From Photobacterium obscurum (GTDB taxonomy: Bacteria > Pseudomonadota > Gammaproteobacteria > Enterobacterales > Vibrionaceae), in contig NZ_JAKRRW010000019.1 in NCBI RefSeq assembly GCF_026191635.1, positions 50,984-114,983 of the forward strand: a stretch of 64,000 bases of DNA. The letters run 5' to 3'. Under the pieces are notes generated by a model. The model saw only the letters and a list, made by a program, of their open reading frames with translations, made no database searches and was not told the DNA's origin. The position numbers were made by a program, and so were the translations under genes. Of the stretch, positions 61,333 through 64,000 are shown piece after piece (the first letter of the stretch is position 1; the number at the start of each line of letters is the position of its first letter).

Positions 61333-62634
61333 CTAGTTCTTCAACGTCTGGTAGATCACTTCCGTCAGTTCACCATCTTTGTCACCCGACAGCTCCCAAG
61401 TGAACACGCCAGCCAGGCCTTTTTTCTTCGCCCACTCGGTTTTGGCTTTTACCGAGCGCTTGTCATCAAAGCTGATGAACACCTGCTTTTTCGGATGCCA
61501 CAAGAATGGCGCTTCCGATGCCTTGTCATAGCCATACCGGTAACCTTCCTTCTCGGTATAGTTACGGCTCAGATCCCAGTACATGAAGTAACCCGGTTCA
61601 TCATTATCGGTACCGAACGACGCGCCTTTTTCTGATAACAGGCTGGCTGTCGGGAACTGACCATCAAAATCCTGAGTACCTTCCCAGCCACGCCCATAAT
61701 AAGCCGCTCCGAGTACCAGTTTTTCAGCAGGAATGCCCAAGTCGATCATCTGCTGGACGAACACATCGGAGCCCATCCCCCACCAGCTGCGATCTGTCGC
61801 ATGCAAGTTCGTCAGATGACCCGTCTGGGTTCCCCAGCCACCGAGGTAGTCGTAGGTCATGGCAAACATGTTGTCCATGTATGGCGCTGCAGATCTCCAG
61901 TCAATCTGTGCCGCTTTCGGACCAACACCAACGGCAGATGACAACTCATAATAACGATCTGTTCTCGCAGCCAGCTTGTTGAGCTCAATCCGCAAGGCTT
62001 TTACCAGATAAGAGAAAGCCTCACGCTCTTCTGCTTTCTGCTCGTCATCCAGTTTGGTGTCAGGGTTCCAGGGTGAAGTCGTCAGGCCACCGCCTCCCGG
62101 ATACTCCCAATCCAGATCGATGCCATCAAAGAAGTCATACTTGGCAATCAGTGCCACTGCAGTTTTGGCAAAGTGATCGATGCTGGCTTTGTCTTTCGCC
62201 ATCGCATGAAATGCCTCTGACATCGTCCAACCGCCAAACGACGGCAATATTCTCAGATCCGGATGCTGCTTTTTCAATTCGGCCAATTGGGCAAAGTGCC
62301 CTTTATAGGGAACATCGACACTCACGTCACCAAAGTCGATCTCAAGCGCCGCTTCCTGATCCACCACAACTGCCGTATAAGGGGACTGGTCTTTACATGC
62401 CTCAGCAATCTGCTGCTGTACTTTCTCCCCAGCGCCAGTATGGGGACCACACATACTAAGGAAAGCATAGATAACATGGCTCAAGCTATCGGCGGGAATA
62501 TCTTTGACCGTATATGGGTTGGCTTCGTTATCATACTGCCAGTCAGCAAAGTAGCCTGCGACAACTTGTTGCTCGGCAACCGCAGGGGACGCCAACATGC
62601 TGCTAGCCAGCATGGCAAGCAATGTTCGTTTCAT
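61333..62634 (-). CDS. GH18 chitinase, secreted
   Basis: Secreted endo- or exo-acting chitinase, degrading chitin from crustaceans and plankton. The 433-residue product has a signal peptide (MKRTLLAMLASSMLASPAVA) and a single GH18 domain: SxGG-type SFGGWT, catalytic DGIDLDWEYPG with Glu177, and a C-terminal GVFTWELSGDKDGEL. No chitin-binding domain is visible. The start at 62634 follows AAGGAGAG. It stands alone with its own terminator. Confidence 0.93.
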   Translation of the reverse strand: MKRTLLAMLASSMLASPAVAEQQVVAGYFADWQYDNEANPYTVKDIPADSLSHVIYAFLSMCGPHTGAGEKVQQQIAEACKDQSPYTAVVVDQEAALEIDFGDVSVDVPYKGHFAQLAELKKQHPDLRILPSFGGWTMSEAFHAMAKDKASIDHFAKTAVALIAKYDFFDGIDLDWEYPGGGGLTTSPWNPDTKLDDEQKAEEREAFSYLVKALRIELNKLAARTDRYYELSSAVGVGPKAAQIDWRSAAPYMDNMFAMTYDYLGGWGTQTGHLTNLHATDRSWWGMGSDVFVQQMIDLGIPAEKLVLGAAYYGRGWEGTQDFDGQFPTASLLSEKGASFGTDNDEPGYFMYWDLSRNYTEKEGYRYGYDKASEAPFLWHPKKQVFISFDDKRSVKAKTEWAKKKGLAGVFTWELSGDKDGELTEVIYQTLKN

Positions 62635-63242
62635 AAACTCTCCTTGTAGTATCACGATGGAAAATAGCTAATGAAGCTTGTTTACCAAATCCACTGATTA
62701 CAATTTGAGCAGGACATCCGATCTGCAGAAATTCATTCCGACAAGAAGTCGCCTTCTTCGAGGCACTTCATGAAAGTAATGTTGTGTACTGTATGTCCCC
62801 GTTTATTAATGAGAAAAGTATCCGTCGTTGTATATTCTGATGACAACCCGCACCATTGCAGATGGCGGGACGATAACAGATCACAGAATCAGGAGACTCC
62901 TAATTGCTTTGCTGATGATTCATGTTTTTAATGAACACCTTATATACAAAGGCACTCAAGGTTGGCAATCGCTTGCAAACTTAACTTTTCAAAATCATAT
63001 GCAGCAAAATTTATGACGCTGACACTTCGCTGCCCACCAAATCTAGGTCAATCATCCACACACAGAACCAAATCCAAGGCAAGCTTTTGGACAAAACCTT
63101 GTTCCGAACTTCATATTACAGAATGAACTCGGATAACCTCAGCTACTGCCCCCCTAGCTAGAAGCTCAGCCATTCTAATCAAAAGCAAAATGAAAGGCCT
63201 GACCGTATTCGTTTCATTACCTCTATTTTGCTCGCATTGACG
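62635..63242. other. Intergenic region between chitinase and YcxB-like genes
   Basis: About 600 bases with only short frames and no convincing ribosome site; contains the chitinase promoter. A 62-codon plus-strand frame at 62828 is not supported. Confidence 0.55.
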
Positions 63243-63737
63243 TTAGTTCATTTTTGATACTGCGTGCTGCTCTACCATGAACGCGATCACTTTATCATTT
63301 AAGCAAGACTTACTGACATATTGGCGCTGTTTACCCATATGAAGGATAAAACCTAAATCGCTTTGTTGAAGTTGGTCGATTTCACTCCAGGCGATGTTAC
63401 GGGTGTTTTTACCGCTTTTATAACTCACACCGTTAGAGTCAACATGAAATACCACTTTACTGCCAGAGCTCATGCTGAGTGTTTGTCGCCATAACCACCA
63501 GGTTCTCTTAAAATAAACACTAAGCGCCTCAATAACACTCAAAACAATAAAGAACCAACCAACGTAACCGCTGGGTAGTAGCTCAAATTTTACTAAAACC
63601 ACCCCAAAAAGAAGAAAAAGTATTCCTTTTAAATAGGCTTTTGGAAATTTAGCAGGACGGCTAGTTTGATCATAACACTCTGCAAAAAAGGTCTTATCGA
63701 GGGTATATTCTGTGGTGAAATCAAAATCTTTAGACAT
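63243..63737 (-). CDS. YcxB-like membrane protein
   Basis: Small inner-membrane protein of unknown function. The 164-residue product has a cytoplasmic N-terminus (FDFTTEYTLDKTFFAECYDQTSR), two membrane helices (about residues 37-53 and 58-74), and a C-terminal soluble domain with VSYKSGKNTRNIAWSEIDQLQQ, the pattern of YcxB-like proteins. It is monocistronic as far as can be seen. Confidence 0.75.
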   Translation of the reverse strand: MSKDFDFTTEYTLDKTFFAECYDQTSRPAKFPKAYLKGILFLLFGVVLVKFELLPSGYVGWFFIVLSVIEALSVYFKRTWWLWRQTLSMSSGSKVVFHVDSNGVSYKSGKNTRNIAWSEIDQLQQSDLGFILHMGKQRQYVSKSCLNDKVIAFMVEQHAVSKMN

Positions 63738-64000
63738 ATGTGGCTACTTTGAGGTTTTCTGTGAGTGAGTATCCCATGCTGCGACCTCGCAACTCGAGTA
63801 TTGTATAGCTTCACGGTGTTTTTCTTTAGCTGTTTTGATCCTCTTTTGTAAATCAATAATACCGACAGGGTCTACTCTCACCATAGCCAGTTTGCAATCC
63901 AAATTGGTATTAAATGATGCATCAACCAGCTAAAAACCTTGGCGCTCTGTAATGCTATATAAAGCTGATAGCTGGTGCGCCAACATTAAAGGCTGGCTCC
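63738..64000. other. Right edge, no supported feature
   Basis: The promoter region of the YcxB-like gene lies here. A minus-strand frame at 63629-63856 is out of frame with it and overlaps it. Nothing else is recognised before the end of the window. Confidence 0.5.

Noticed and set aside
62828..63016. 62-codon plus-strand frame
   Set aside because: No ribosome site and no neighbouring operon; composition typical of non-coding DNA.
63629..63856. 75-codon minus-strand frame at the right edge
   Set aside because: Overlaps the YcxB-like gene in another frame and lacks a ribosome site.

Overview
The window looks like a chromosomal segment from a marine Vibrionaceae bacterium, most likely Photobacterium or a close relative. 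The evidence is closest-family resemblance of the proteins, perfect CRP boxes, a GntR-controlled acnD/prpF methylcitrate cluster, chitinase and porin genes, and several palindromic MITE-like repeats typical of the group. No species call is made, and no rRNA, CRISPR array, plasmid origin, prophage or complete insertion sequence is visible.

Region 1 (1-12.3 kb) is D-glucuronate catabolism. A divergent control region at 3730-4029 carries three TTGGTNNACCAA-type operators, a perfect CRP box and a well placed TATAAT. It separates the minus-strand genes dctP, uxuR and uxuA from the plus-strand run dctQ, dctM, uxuB, uxaC, kdgK, kdgA. A TRAP transporter imports the uronate; UxaC, UxuB, UxuA, KdgK and KdgA take glucuronate to pyruvate and glyceraldehyde 3-phosphate. 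The galacturonate-only enzymes UxaA and UxaB are absent. An Asp/Glu-racemase-like gene and ygjV follow. A lipoprotein GH3 glycosidase (12.7-14.8 kb) has the same operator sequence in its promoter, so it may belong to the regulon.

Region 2 (15-23 kb) is accessory. It holds three different MITE-like elements, a LysR gene broken by a one-base frameshift whose stop codon is supplied by one element, a periplasmic choloylglycine-hydrolase-family amidase, an amidohydrolase, a GNAT enzyme, a small outer-membrane barrel, a universal stress protein, a DUF4239-like membrane protein, and an unannotated CRP-box/terminator transcription unit.

Region 3 (23-32.4 kb) is the methylcitrate cycle for propionate: prpR(GntR)-prpB-prpC-acnD-prpF-prpE. 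It is followed by a large unknown membrane protein and an OprB-type porin.

Region 4 (35-42 kb) is mixed: a NifW-like protein, AraC and DUF6506 genes, an unlisted 56-residue small gene, tRNA-Ser(UGA) beside a decayed tRNA tail, a secreted C69 dipeptidase, a GNAT enzyme and dbpA.

Region 5 (42.2-56.1 kb) is the most unusual. Two fructose-family PTS operons each begin with a related leader ORF that runs through an intrinsic terminator just upstream of EIIB. The first adds a GH38 alpha-mannosidase, a HPr-EI-EIIA fusion and a SemiSWEET-like protein. The second lacks its own phosphoryl-transfer protein and is followed by a secreted metallophosphoesterase, an NLP (NPP1) cytolysin-family protein and a secreted EEP-family phosphodiesterase. 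Together they suggest release and uptake of a phosphorylated, mannose-containing glycoside, possibly a glycosyl-inositol-phosphate lipid head group; that substrate is inference.

Region 6 (56.2-64 kb) holds a LysR regulator, a three-gene operon (DASS transporter, membrane-anchored periplasmic protein, ApgM-type alkaline-phosphatase-superfamily enzyme), a GH18 chitinase and a YcxB-like protein.
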